The notes: generated by a model not told the origin, from the letters alone. A stretch of 7,008 nucleotides of DNA from Ignavibacteria bacterium UBA4661 (GCA_002405405.1 DHLT01000043.1:1-7008), one strand, 5' to 3'. Positions 1 through 6,543 are shown, counted from the first letter of the stretch. Numbers and translations: made by a program.

Positions 1-242
1 TTGTTCCAATCTTAGGCTATATTCGTTTTTCTTGTATAGTGGTCTCGCCACGGATGGGATTAGTACTAGATAATTAAGATTTACAAGCAAAAATCCTCCA
101 TGATCGTCGAGAGCAAGATTCTTTGGTGCGGTTAATAAAGCATTTAGAACAACGTACTTTTTTCATTGAAAAAATTGCACGAGAGCAATATGGCATGATG
201 AAGCCCGGCGAGAAAGTATTTCTTATTGAATCTGTCAAATAG
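1..242 (+). pseudogene. FtsB/DivIC-like septum formation protein, 3' part, reading frame disrupted
   Basis: The frame that ends with TAG at 240-242 encodes 54 residues after an in-frame TAA at 75-77. They form a charged, coiled-coil-like helix (DLQAKILHDRREQDSLV...) followed by IEKIAREQYGMMKPGEKVF, the conserved end of the FtsB/DivIC family. These are small bitopic proteins that link the division proteins FtsL and FtsQ at the septum. A functional member needs a short cytoplasmic end and one membrane helix before the coil. Upstream of the TAA the same frame reads SPRMGLVLDN, which resembles the residues that normally follow the membrane helix, so the match continues through the stop. A hydrophobic stretch AIFVFLV lies at about 19-36 in another frame (the one starting at base 1), which suggests a second lesion, a frameshift near 36-39. 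No ATG start is available between the TAA and the conserved part. It is either a decaying gene or a place with sequencing or assembly errors. The true 5' end lies outside the window. Confidence 0.6.
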
Positions 243-260
243 GGTCCTCGTATTAATAGC

Positions 261-287
261 TTTTTTTTCATTTTCTTTTTTCTCGTT
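261..287 (+). promoter_or_regulatory. Pyrimidine-rich leader before the ROK kinase start
   Basis: Of the 27 bases directly before the ATG at 288, all but two (A270, G285) are C or T. They include TTTCATTTTCTTTTT at 266-280. No purine-rich Shine-Dalgarno sequence is present. The same 15 bases recur before ridA (1282-1296), and a close variant precedes the desaturase. It may be a U-rich binding site for ribosomal protein S1 or part of a promoter or leader; this role is inferred. Confidence 0.45.
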
Positions 288-1232
288 ATGCTATTTGCCG
301 GTGTTGATATTGGTGGAACAACCATTAAAATTGGGATGATTGATGAGCAAGGAATAATTCATGCGCAGTATTCGTATCCGACAAAAGCCGATCTAGGTAA
401 GGATGCATCCGTCCAATGGATTTGCGATGTCTGCAAAGAAATTCTAGATAAGCACCCTCATCTTGTTGCTTTTGGTTTGGGATGCCCTGGTGTGGTCAAT
501 CCTCGCGATCGCTCGGTCTACTATCCACCCAATTTATTGGGGTGGGATATAGTACCTCTTGCTGATATGGTAGAAAAGGCAACAGGCAAGCCCGCCTTTA
601 TTGATAATGATGCGAATGCAGCAGCAATTGCAGAACTTGAAGTTGGTGCCGGTGTGGGTGTGCCATATTTCTTGTATATCACGCTAGGTACAGGTGTTGG
701 TGGCGGTATCATTTTAGATGGAAAGATGTACTATGGTGAACGTGGTGGCGCAGGCGAGGTTGGGCATATTGTCGTTGATATTCATGCACAGCCACAAGAG
801 GGGCAGTTAAACTTTCAGCCTGGTACTTTGGAAGAATTGCTGGGTCGTAAAGGACTTATTTCTATGGCAAAAAGAATTTCTGCGCAGTATCCTGATTCTT
901 ATCTTCACACAGTCGGAGAGATCGATGTGCATCATATTTCCGAGGGTGTTGAGCGTCATGATCCTGCCTCGGTTGAATGCTTTACCATTGCCGGAAAAAT
1001 TCTTGGATTAGGTATTGCTTCAATTTTACATCTTTTTGACATGCGAATTGTAGTCATCGGTGGTGGTATTTCGCAAGCACATCCGCTTTTTTTGGATACT
1101 GCCAGAAAAATTTTACGGGAGCGGGCAATGCCTACTGTCGGAAAAGAATCCGATATTCGTGTTGCGAAATTCGGTAGTACAGCTGGTATTGTTGGTGCAG
1201 CAATGGTCGCGAAGCACTACTTTCAACCATAA
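288..1232 (+). CDS. ROK-family sugar kinase (glucokinase-like) without the usual zinc motif
   Basis: The 314-residue product has the length and order of a ROK (repressor, ORF, kinase) enzyme, which phosphorylates glucose or a related hexose or N-acetylhexosamine with ATP in the cytoplasm. The N-terminal phosphate loop is GVDIGGTTIKIG (residues 5-16). GLGCPGVVNP (63-72) is the typical sugar-domain segment. IDNDANAAA (105-113) holds the presumed catalytic Asp108. LGTGVGGG (133-140) is the second phosphate-binding loop, and GAGEVGH (154-160) holds the Glu and His expected to contact the sugar. VVIGGGIS (255-262) is the adenosine-side motif. There is no N-terminal DNA-binding domain, so it is a kinase and not a ROK repressor. 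The CxCGxxGC zinc site that normally follows GEVGH is absent: residues 161-190 contain no cysteine, although LEELLGRKG (181-189) aligns with the segment after it. The ATG at 288 leaves the standard short N-terminus. The gene begins 45 bases after the FtsB-like gene. The substrate cannot be told from sequence. Confidence 0.88.
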   Translation: MLFAGVDIGGTTIKIGMIDEQGIIHAQYSYPTKADLGKDASVQWICDVCKEILDKHPHLVAFGLGCPGVVNPRDRSVYYPPNLLGWDIVPLADMVEKATGKPAFIDNDANAAAIAELEVGAGVGVPYFLYITLGTGVGGGIILDGKMYYGERGGAGEVGHIVVDIHAQPQEGQLNFQPGTLEELLGRKGLISMAKRISAQYPDSYLHTVGEIDVHHISEGVERHDPASVECFTIAGKILGLGIASILHLFDMRIVVIGGGISQAHPLFLDTARKILRERAMPTVGKESDIRVAKFGSTAGIVGAAMVAKHYFQP

Positions 1233-1263
1233 TTTGTCTTTGTAATGATTGTCTAATTCATGC

Positions 1264-1296
1264 AAGCAACAAAGCTTGTTGTTTCATTTTCTTTTT
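1264..1296 (+). terminator. Hairpin followed by T-rich tract between the ROK kinase and ridA
   Basis: AAGCAACAA (1264-1272) pairs with TTGTTGTTT (1276-1284) around the loop AGC, giving nine pairs including one G-T. The T-rich run CATTTTCTTTTT follows immediately. This has the shape of an intrinsic terminator for the kinase transcript, but the stem is AT-rich and the tract ends only eight bases before the ridA ATG. It could instead be a structured leader of ridA. A competing hairpin CAAGC/GCTTG (1263-1267 with 1274-1278) is also possible. Confidence 0.3.
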
Positions 1297-1304
1297 ATGT
1301 TTAT
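1282..1304 (+). promoter_or_regulatory. Pyrimidine-rich leader before the ridA start
   Basis: TTTCATTTTCTTTTT at 1282-1296 is identical over 15 bases to the leader of the ROK kinase. Its C lies 20 bases before the ATG at 1305, against 19 bases at the kinase. No Shine-Dalgarno sequence is visible. The leader supports 1305, and not the in-frame ATG at 1260, as the ridA start. Confidence 0.45.
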
Positions 1305-1679
1305 ATGCGTGAAATTATTTACACTCCCAATGCTCCTGAGCCAATTGGACCATATTCGCAAGGTGTAAAAACATCGGGAACATTCCTCTTTTTATCGGGA
1401 CAAATTCCAACACTCAATGGTGAAGTTGTTGCCGGTGGTATTAAAGAGCAAACGCGCCAAGTGTTGCTCAATATTCAGGCACTGCTTGAATCACAAGGCT
1501 ATTCATTTACGGACATTGTTAAAGCAACTGTCTTTTTGAAAGACATGAATACGTTTGCTGATATGAATGCGGTGTATGGTGAATTCATGAATGAAAGCAA
1601 ACCTGCTCGTTCGACCGTTGAAGTTGCTCGCTTGCCGAAAGATGTCATGGTAGAAATCGAAGTTGTTGCAGTGAAATAA
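1305..1679 (+). CDS. ridA: RidA enamine/imine deaminase
   Basis: The 124-residue product matches the RidA (YjgF/YER057c/UK114) family over its whole length. The family hydrolyses reactive enamines and imines such as 2-aminoacrylate, released by pyridoxal-phosphate enzymes acting on serine or threonine, to the keto acid and ammonia. It acts as a cytoplasmic trimer. Visible family motifs are [12 protein letters not shown] (9-20), SGQIP (31-35), TVFLKDMN (75-82), NAVYGEF (88-94), [14 protein letters not shown] (100-113) and VEIEVVAV (116-123). Arg102 and Glu117 correspond to the substrate-binding Arg105 and Glu120 of E. coli RidA. The ATG at 1305 gives the standard length. An in-frame ATG at 1260 would add 15 residues that include a hydrophobic stretch unknown in the family, and it is rejected. 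Only 7 bases separate the stop from the first possible start of the next gene, so the two are probably co-transcribed. Its link to the neighbouring genes is unknown; RidA is usually a stand-alone housekeeping function. Confidence 0.95.
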   Translation: MREIIYTPNAPEPIGPYSQGVKTSGTFLFLSGQIPTLNGEVVAGGIKEQTRQVLLNIQALLESQGYSFTDIVKATVFLKDMNTFADMNAVYGEFMNESKPARSTVEVARLPKDVMVEIEVVAVK

Positions 1680-1686
1680 TCTCCTC

Positions 1687-2358
1687 ATGCAGTTCTTCAT
1701 TATGATAGCATATCGTTATTTGGCGCGTGTTCTGTTGTTCAGGCACGCGCTGTGTGTTTTTGTGTTAGGGCATGTGGGGTGCTTTCCTCTCTATAGTCAA
1801 AATCAACAACCGATCAATCAACCTCAGAAACAACCAATACAGGCAACTTCAGCAACAATACCGCAATTTCAATCGCTTGATGATCTTGCCGCTAAATCCA
1901 TCAACGGAACAAAAGATTTTTCGGGTACAAACAGTTCATTTGCACTGACAAAAACGCCTCTTGATGCGGTATGGCGTTCATTTGTGATACCGGGTTGGGG
2001 ACAATTCTACAACGAGCAATATTGGAAAGTACCTTTGGCACTTGGTGGAGCCGGAAGTTTGTTATATCAAGTGATTGTTGCTGAAAATTTACGAGCAGAC
2101 CGCAATGCTCTTTATCTCATTGCCAGTCAGCCTAACAGTAACTACACAAAAGCGCAGACCGATCGCATTGAGCTGGAGCGGGAGTTTTATCGGGATATAC
2201 GTGACACATACACTGTGTACCTAGTCGGTGTCTATCTTATCATTGCAATGGATGCCTATGGTGGTGCGCATTTATATGATTTTGATGTGAGCGATAATGT
2301 CAAAGCCAGTTTGGGTTTTTCGCCATTAGGCAGAGTAAATTTTAGTATCCGCTGGTAA
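1687..2358 (+). CDS. DUF5683 domain membrane/envelope protein
   Basis: This 223-residue protein has an N-terminal hydrophobic segment (about residues 12-36, ending near LYSQ) that looks like a signal peptide or anchor. A Gln/Pro/Ser/Thr-rich linker follows (about 38-60). The C-terminal domain begins with AVWRSFVIPGWGQFYN (94-109) and EQYWKVPLALGG (110-121), then a hydrophobic segment (about 115-132), a charged helix (133-172), a second hydrophobic segment (about 175-190) and DAYGGAHLYDFDVSD (189-203). The PGWGQxYN...WKxP pattern and the final DA...AHL..FDVSD are the hallmarks of DUF5683, known mainly from Bacteroidota and relatives and without an assigned function. The short end SLGFSPLGRVNFSIRW resembles the closing strand of an envelope protein. 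The ATG at 1702 (residue 6) may be the real start, since TTCTTCATT stands directly before it, as at other starts here. The gene follows ridA closely and converges on fmt with a 27-base gap. Confidence 0.72.
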   Translation: MQFFIMIAYRYLARVLLFRHALCVFVLGHVGCFPLYSQNQQPINQPQKQPIQATSATIPQFQSLDDLAAKSINGTKDFSGTNSSFALTKTPLDAVWRSFVIPGWGQFYNEQYWKVPLALGGAGSLLYQVIVAENLRADRNALYLIASQPNSNYTKAQTDRIELEREFYRDIRDTYTVYLVGVYLIIAMDAYGGAHLYDFDVSDNVKASLGFSPLGRVNFSIRW

Positions 2359-2362
2359 ACTT

Positions 2363-2413
2363 CAGCATAGAAAATATTACGAACCTTATATTTCATTCGT
2401 AAAATATCCGCTG
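2363..2413. terminator. Possible bidirectional hairpin between convergent genes
   Basis: AATATTACGAA (2373-2383) pairs imperfectly with TTCGTAAAATA (2396-2406), with mismatches at 2376/2403 and 2373/2406, around a 12-base loop. An outer CAGC/GCTG pair (2363-2366 with 2410-2413) flanks it. It lies at the junction of the DUF5683 gene and fmt and overlaps the fmt stop. T-tracts are short on both strands, so termination is only a guess from position and symmetry. Confidence 0.25.
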
Positions 2414-3318
2414 TGTTCGCTTCGCCAACCACGTAAGAAGTCTTCAGTTGACATAGCGCGCTTGCCCTCAGGTTGCAATGAAAGTATGCGTATTGCACCA
2501 CTGCCACAACCGACATACAGTGACGAGTCTGTGCGAAGATATTCACCAACATGAAGATGGTGATCTCTTCTTGTTTCTGCACGGAGAATCTTGCATGCTT
2601 TACCATCGAGATGGCTCCAAGCGCCAGGGTAAGGAGATAAGCCGTGAATAAAATTTTTGATAGTTTCTGCCGAATGTTGCCACTCGATACGGCACATCTC
2701 ACGATAAATTTTAGGCGCAGTTGTTGCCAAAGCATCATTCTGCGGGGAAGTATGTAAAGTGCCCGCAAGTAATTGATGTGTTGTTTCTACTGCAAGTTGT
2801 GCAGCCAAGGGCATCATTGCATCGTGTAATTCTCCGGCAGTCATCATACTGTGAATAGGGAGTGTTTTTGTGCCAAGCATCAAGCCTGTATCGACTTGAT
2901 CAGCGAGCAAAAAAGAGGTTACACCGGTTTCTTGTTCGCCACGAATAATTGCCCAATTGATGGGTGCGGCTCCACGATACTTAGGCAAGAGAGACCCATG
3001 AATATTGAATGCTCCAAGTCGTGCCAAGGTGTAGATAGTACGTGGAAGAATGCGAAAAGCTACAACACAAAGGATGTCAGGTTGCAATGCCCGTACCTCA
3101 TCATGAAAGCGTTCATCACGAAGTGATTCTGGTTGAAGGATTGTTGTTATGCCCAGTTCCAATGCGGCTTGTTTTACCGCTGAAGAAGATATTTTCTGTC
3201 CTCTGCCTTGTTGTTTGTCGGGCACGGTTACCACGGCACGTACTGTAAATTCGTTATGCAAAGCACGTAAAGTGGGTACTGCAAATTCAGGCGTACCCAT
3301 GAATATTATAGAACTCAT
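2386..3318 (-). CDS. fmt: Methionyl-tRNA formyltransferase
   Basis: The 310-residue product is a full-length Fmt, which transfers the formyl group from 10-formyltetrahydrofolate to Met-tRNA(fMet) for translation initiation in the cytoplasm. The N-terminal hydrolase-like domain starts with IIFMGTPEFAVPTL (4-17), followed by VPDKQQGRGQKISSSAVKQ (32-50). The catalytic and folate region is FNIHGSLLPKYRGAAPINW (104-122), with Asn105 and His107 as catalytic residues. The third catalytic residue, Asp143, lies in QVDTG (141-145). The C-terminal tRNA-binding domain begins near KIYREMCRIEW (203-213) and contains GLSPYPGAW (226-234). The ATG at 3318 gives the expected MxxIIFMGTPEF opening. The usual partner def (peptide deformylase) is not in the window. 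The gene lies 57 bases downstream of the Rieske oxygenase gene on the same strand and may share its transcript or use the promoter proposed at 3336-3365. Confidence 0.97.
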   Translation of the reverse strand: MSSIIFMGTPEFAVPTLRALHNEFTVRAVVTVPDKQQGRGQKISSSAVKQAALELGITTILQPESLRDERFHDEVRALQPDILCVVAFRILPRTIYTLARLGAFNIHGSLLPKYRGAAPINWAIIRGEQETGVTSFLLADQVDTGLMLGTKTLPIHSMMTAGELHDAMMPLAAQLAVETTHQLLAGTLHTSPQNDALATTAPKIYREMCRIEWQHSAETIKNFIHGLSPYPGAWSHLDGKACKILRAETRRDHHLHVGEYLRTDSSLYVGCGSGAIRILSLQPEGKRAMSTEDFLRGWRSEHSGYFTNEI

Positions 3319-3335
3319 AACTAGAAATGATGATA

Positions 3336-3365
3336 ATGATATCGCTACTCTTAAATATATAACAA
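3336..3365 (-). promoter_or_regulatory. Possible sigma-70-like promoter for fmt
   Basis: Reading the minus strand, TTGTTA (3365-3360; 4 of 6 to TTGACA) and TATCAT (3341-3336; 5 of 6 to TATAAT) are separated by 18 bases. Transcription would start near 3329, leaving a leader of about ten bases before the fmt ATG at 3318. The region is AT-rich, so a chance match is possible, and promoter consensus in this group may differ from E. coli. Confidence 0.3.
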
Positions 3366-3375
3366 GAAAGAAAAA

Positions 3376-4476
3376 TTATGAATGTATGTCTGCTTGTAAA
3401 CTGGACATTAGTAATGAATGAAAATGATACACACCGCGTTCATGTTCAGGTGAGTAGCGTCCATTTTTGTAAAGGTTAGAACGCATTCCTCGCATAACAG
3501 ATTCTACGATCATTTCGTCTTCGCGTTCAACACGATCATACCCGGCACCCGCTCCTTGTTCCATAAGATCATCTTTCCAAACATATGTACTGTAAGATAC
3601 TCTAGTTAAATCTGTTTTGAGTGGTTTTACTACATTGATAGATAAACCCCATGGATAAAAATTCAGCATCAAATTGGGGAAAATCCAATAGTAATATGCC
3701 GCAATGTGCTTGCCATAATCTGGTGATGATGGAGGAATATCAAACACATAATCATCACTGTTGGCAATGCCGATTTGTAGTGTACCGAACTCAAATTCTT
3801 CATAGCTGTAATCATTTAAATTTAATGACTTAGTGAGCGACTGATGGACAAAGGGAATGTGAAGACCTTCAAGATAATTTTCACAATACAATGCCCAATG
3901 TGCCCGTACCATGTAGTCACGTGATAGTTCCGAAGAGTGACGAAATTCATGTAAAGGAAGAAAACCAATGCGTTGAATAATATCTTTAAAAACAGTTTCA
4001 AATGTCGCGATAGGAGCTAGCGATGCAAAGATCAATCGATGCAGAAAAATACCAAAGGGAATCTGTGGAAGATTGTCTGCCGCTGTTGGAAAGTTCTTTG
4101 CTTCGGCAAAACCCGGCATAGCCTGGAATTTACCATCGAGGGCAAATTTTCGTCCATGATACGGACATCGTAGTATTTGTGCTTGGCACGAAGCCTCTTG
4201 TACGATAGCACCGCGATGCGTGCAAACATTGGACAAACAATGTAATCTATCGCTACTATCGCGCGTTATTAAAACAGGTTCGTTGACATAGCCATCAAGT
4301 ATGATGGTTGGAAAGGCTGAATTGGGTGTTGCGACATCGCGAATGTCACCAATCAGTTGCCATGAGCGTGCAAAAATTGACCTTCGCATTGCCCGGATCA
4401 ACGACTCGTCGTGATAAAAGGTATTGGGGAGCGTTCGTGCGCGTGATATGTCAGGGTCGAGTGAATAGGCAACCAT
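3376..4476 (-). CDS. Rieske [2Fe-2S] non-haem iron oxygenase, alpha-subunit type
   Basis: The 366-residue product is a Rieske oxygenase catalytic subunit of the ring-hydroxylating dioxygenase / choline-monooxygenase-like group (COG4638). The N-terminal Rieske domain (about 35-140) has CTHRG (85-89) and CPYHG (104-108), the Cys/His ligands of the iron-sulfur cluster, with 16 residues between His87 and Cys104. The catalytic domain has ENYLEGLHIPFVH (199-211): His206 and His211 are the expected mononuclear iron ligands, and Glu203 occupies the place of the Asp that relays electrons in many dioxygenases. Asp320 in EREDEMIVESVMRG is the likely third iron ligand. The tail NGRYSPEHERGVYHFHSLL is typical of the group. 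The ATG at 4476 is preferred. An upstream in-frame TTG at 4527 would add 17 residues (MKNSFSS...) not expected in the family. No ferredoxin, reductase or beta subunit lies nearby, so the electron donor must be encoded elsewhere. It is divergent to the permease gene. The substrate is unknown. Confidence 0.88.
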   Translation of the reverse strand: MVAYSLDPDISRARTLPNTFYHDESLIRAMRRSIFARSWQLIGDIRDVATPNSAFPTIILDGYVNEPVLITRDSSDRLHCLSNVCTHRGAIVQEASCQAQILRCPYHGRKFALDGKFQAMPGFAEAKNFPTAADNLPQIPFGIFLHRLIFASLAPIATFETVFKDIIQRIGFLPLHEFRHSSELSRDYMVRAHWALYCENYLEGLHIPFVHQSLTKSLNLNDYSYEEFEFGTLQIGIANSDDYVFDIPPSSPDYGKHIAAYYYWIFPNLMLNFYPWGLSINVVKPLKTDLTRVSYSTYVWKDDLMEQGAGAGYDRVEREDEMIVESVMRGMRSNLYKNGRYSPEHERGVYHFHSLLMSSLQADIHS

Positions 4477-4698
4477 ACATGCGTATAAGTGTGAGTAGGT
4501 AAATGAAGAAGAGAAGCTGTTTTTCAATATTTGATCTGCAAAAATACCGCAATTCGCCTCACATTCGCTCTTATGCCATGATTGATGCCTTTTGTAGCAA
4601 ACCTTTTTTCTTATTTTGGAGTGATAATTATTTTGATCTTGTCCTTTATACGTTTAATAACCGATCGTATAGCATTATATCTTCTTTTTTTGGTACCG
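4477..4698. promoter_or_regulatory. Divergent intergenic region between the oxygenase and permease genes
   Basis: These 222 bases lie between the two divergent start codons and must hold both promoters unless transcription reads through. On the minus side the 40 bases before the oxygenase ATG are pyrimidine-rich and include TTCTTCATTT (4510-4501). On the plus side CTTCTTTTTTT (4681-4691) precedes the permease ATG. I see no convincing sigma-70 or Bacteroidota TTTG/TAnnTTTG promoter pair, and only short chance-level repeats such as ATGCC twice (4573, 4586) and the palindrome CGATCG (4662-4667). Confidence 0.4.
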
Positions 4699-6426
4699 AT
4701 GAACTCACAACCATCAATGCGTGAAGCATTCTTTCGAAAAAAAACTACAGCCTTTGATGAACTGCAAGAATCGCCACATGGTGCATTAGATAAAAATCTC
4801 ACGTTGAGGGATCTGGTGTCTTTTGGTATTGCCGCAACAATAGGTGCAGGTATTTTTAGTACTATCGGGAATGCAAGTGCAGCCGGTGGTCCGGCAATTG
4901 TCTTCTTGTATATTTTTACCGCTGTTGCTTGTGGCTTTTCAGCTCTCTGTTATGCAGAATTTGCTTCAATTGTGCCACTTGCAGGAAGTGCTTATACATA
5001 CTCATACGCTGCGTTTGGTGAATTAGTAGCATGGATTATCGGTTGGAATCTTATTGTAGAATATGCTATCGGTAATATTACTGTCGCAATTTCTTGGTCA
5101 GATTACTTTACGGCACTCATGAGTGGAATAGGTATGAATATACCGGTGTATTTTTCAATGGATTACCTCTCTGCGTCGCGTGCCTTTCATGATGTACAGG
5201 GTCTGATTCTCCAGGGTAAAACACTTGCGGATGCTCTGCCTGCTGTACGTGAGGGTTATGAAGCATGGACGCTTGCGCCACAGATAGCCGGATTCCGTTT
5301 GATCGTTGATCTTCCTGCTCTTGCTATTGTTGCTTTGATTACTTACATCTCATATGTTGGTATACGTGAATCGAAGTTGTCGGGCAATATGATGGTGCTC
5401 ATTAAGTTGATGACGGTGTTTCTTGTAATTATTGTAGGTGCGATCTATGTGCAACCTGCAAATTGGTCACCTTTTGCTCCAAATGGTTTGCGGGGGGTAC
5501 TGCAGGGTACGGCAAGCGTATTCTTTGCTTATATCGGATTTGATGCACTTTCAACTGTCGCTGAAGAATGCAAAGATTCGAAACGAGACATGCCACGTGC
5601 AATCATCATCACGTTGGTGTCTTGTACGATTTTGTACATCACAGTAGCTTTAATTCTTACAGGCTTGGTACCATATTATCAACTCGGTGTTGGTGATCCG
5701 CTGGCATTTGCATTTGATAAAATTAACATGCATTGGATGTCAGGGATAATAGCAGTCAGCGCAGTCTTTGCTATCGCAAGTATCCTATTGGTATATCAGT
5801 TGGGGCAACCGCGTATTTGGATGAATATGAGTCGTGATGGACTTTTACCAGAACGATTTGGACGCATTCATCCCAAGCATCGTACTCCCGGATTTTCGAC
5901 AATTTTGACTGGCTTTGTTGTTGCCATTCCTGCATTGTTTATGAATCTGACCGAGGTAACAGATCTTTCCAGCATCGGCACATTGCTTGCATTTGTGTTA
6001 GTGTGCGGCGGTATTCTGCGGTTGCAGTTTACTCATCCTGATTTGCCACGCAAATTTCGTGTACCATACATTAATGCTCGGTATATTTTTCCTATCATGG
6101 TTATTAGCGGTATCATTTCATTTGCGTGGTTTGCTCCACAAGAATTTCAACGATTTGTTCGTGTGCATGATTGGCAGTCGTTTATTCAAGAAGTGCCAAC
6201 ATTGTTTTTTCTGACGGCAACGATAGTCACAATGTATTTTTCTATACGATATGCACTTTCACTCATACCCGTCTTGGGGCTCATAACCTGTTTGTATTTG
6301 ATGTCAGAATTACATGTACAAAATTGGATTCGATTAGCTGTATGGATCTTTATTGGTGTTGCTATTTATCTTTTCTACGGAATGCGGCATAGCAAGTTAG
6401 CTCAGCAAGTTGGCTCAACAAATTAA
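4699..6426 (+). CDS. APC-superfamily amino-acid permease (cationic amino acid transporter type)
   Basis: The 575-residue integral membrane protein belongs to the amino acid-polyamine-organocation superfamily, closest in pattern to the CAT-like bacterial permeases that import amino acids by proton symport or exchange. After a charged cytoplasmic N-terminus (ALDKNLTLRDL, 29-39) the first membrane helix contains GIAATIGAGIF (43-53), the unwound substrate-binding segment of the family. CYAEFASIVPLAGSAYTYSY (84-103) and GWNLIVEYA (115-123) mark helices 3 and 4. FAYIGFDALSTVAEE (276-290) is the helix 6 signature, and GQPRIWMNMSRDGLLP (369-384) is the conserved loop after helix 8. About 12 to 14 hydrophobic segments follow in the expected order. 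A long loop (about 150-200) between helices 4 and 5 is probably outside the membrane. The ATG at 4699 is chosen because the family begins with this charged stretch. An in-frame ATG at 4582 would add 39 mostly hydrophobic residues and lies in the divergent promoter region. Which amino acid is carried cannot be decided from sequence. Confidence 0.9.
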   Translation: MNSQPSMREAFFRKKTTAFDELQESPHGALDKNLTLRDLVSFGIAATIGAGIFSTIGNASAAGGPAIVFLYIFTAVACGFSALCYAEFASIVPLAGSAYTYSYAAFGELVAWIIGWNLIVEYAIGNITVAISWSDYFTALMSGIGMNIPVYFSMDYLSASRAFHDVQGLILQGKTLADALPAVREGYEAWTLAPQIAGFRLIVDLPALAIVALITYISYVGIRESKLSGNMMVLIKLMTVFLVIIVGAIYVQPANWSPFAPNGLRGVLQGTASVFFAYIGFDALSTVAEECKDSKRDMPRAIIITLVSCTILYITVALILTGLVPYYQLGVGDPLAFAFDKINMHWMSGIIAVSAVFAIASILLVYQLGQPRIWMNMSRDGLLPERFGRIHPKHRTPGFSTILTGFVVAIPALFMNLTEVTDLSSIGTLLAFVLVCGGILRLQFTHPDLPRKFRVPYINARYIFPIMVISGIISFAWFAPQEFQRFVRVHDWQSFIQEVPTLFFLTATIVTMYFSIRYALSLIPVLGLITCLYLMSELHVQNWIRLAVWIFIGVAIYLFYGMRHSKLAQQVGSTN

Positions 6427-6465
6427 GCAACAAGGAACATGATATAGGTAAAGCTGTTAACTTTG

Positions 6466-6481
6466 GTGAATAAAAATTCAC
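6466..6481. repeat. Short perfect inverted repeat downstream of the permease gene
   Basis: GTGAAT and ATTCAC form perfect six-base arms around AAAA, 39 bases after the permease stop. There is no T-tract, so a terminator is unlikely. Spacing and symmetry would suit a small operator or an RNA hairpin. It is the first of three inverted repeats in this gap. Confidence 0.3.
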
Positions 6482-6491
6482 GTGTCGCCGC

Positions 6492-6518
6492 AGGTATGCG
6501 ATGTAAATTTGTATACCT
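6492..6518. repeat. Imperfect inverted repeat in the gap before the desaturase
   Basis: AGGTATGCGA (6492-6501) can pair with TTGTATACCT (6509-6518) through ten pairs, two of them G-T, around a seven-base loop. Three T follow the right arm. It could be a weak terminator of the permease transcript or part of the desaturase leader. The loop overlaps TAAATTTG (6504-6511), which resembles a Bacteroidota -7 box, but no TTTG lies at the right distance upstream. Confidence 0.3.
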
Positions 6519-6543
6519 TTTAAGATGTTTTGATCATTACAAT

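Noticed and set aside
241..287. Intrinsic terminator of the FtsB-like gene using the T-run at 261-268
   Set aside because: No stable stem lies directly before the T-run, only the short palindrome TATTAATA (251-258).
1260..1304. In-frame ATG giving RidA 15 more residues
   Set aside because: RidA proteins begin almost directly with the [13 protein letters not shown] segment. The extension overlaps the hairpin and the T-rich leader.
1774..1785. Possible lipobox (HVGC) in the DUF5683 protein
   Set aside because: His at the -3 position is atypical for signal peptidase II sites, and the hydrophobic segment continues past the Cys.
4477..4527. TTG start for the Rieske oxygenase
   Set aside because: The 17 added residues are Ser/Tyr-rich low-complexity codons from a pyrimidine-rich leader. 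The ATG at 4476 fits the family length better.
4524..4552. TTGCGG, 17 bases, TATTGA on the minus strand as an oxygenase promoter
   Set aside because: Spacing is ideal, but each box matches the sigma-70 consensus at only three of six positions, which is expected by chance in AT-rich DNA.
4582..4698. In-frame upstream ATG giving the permease 39 extra N-terminal residues
   Set aside because: The extension is hydrophobic and unlike the charged N-terminus of the family, and it would fill the divergent promoter region. The ATG at 4699 follows a pyrimidine-rich leader like other starts here.
6462..6511. TTTG ... TAAATTTG as a Bacteroidota-type promoter for the desaturase
   Set aside because: The boxes are 38 bases apart (6462-6465 and 6504-6511), about twice the spacing of roughly 19-20 used by that promoter class.
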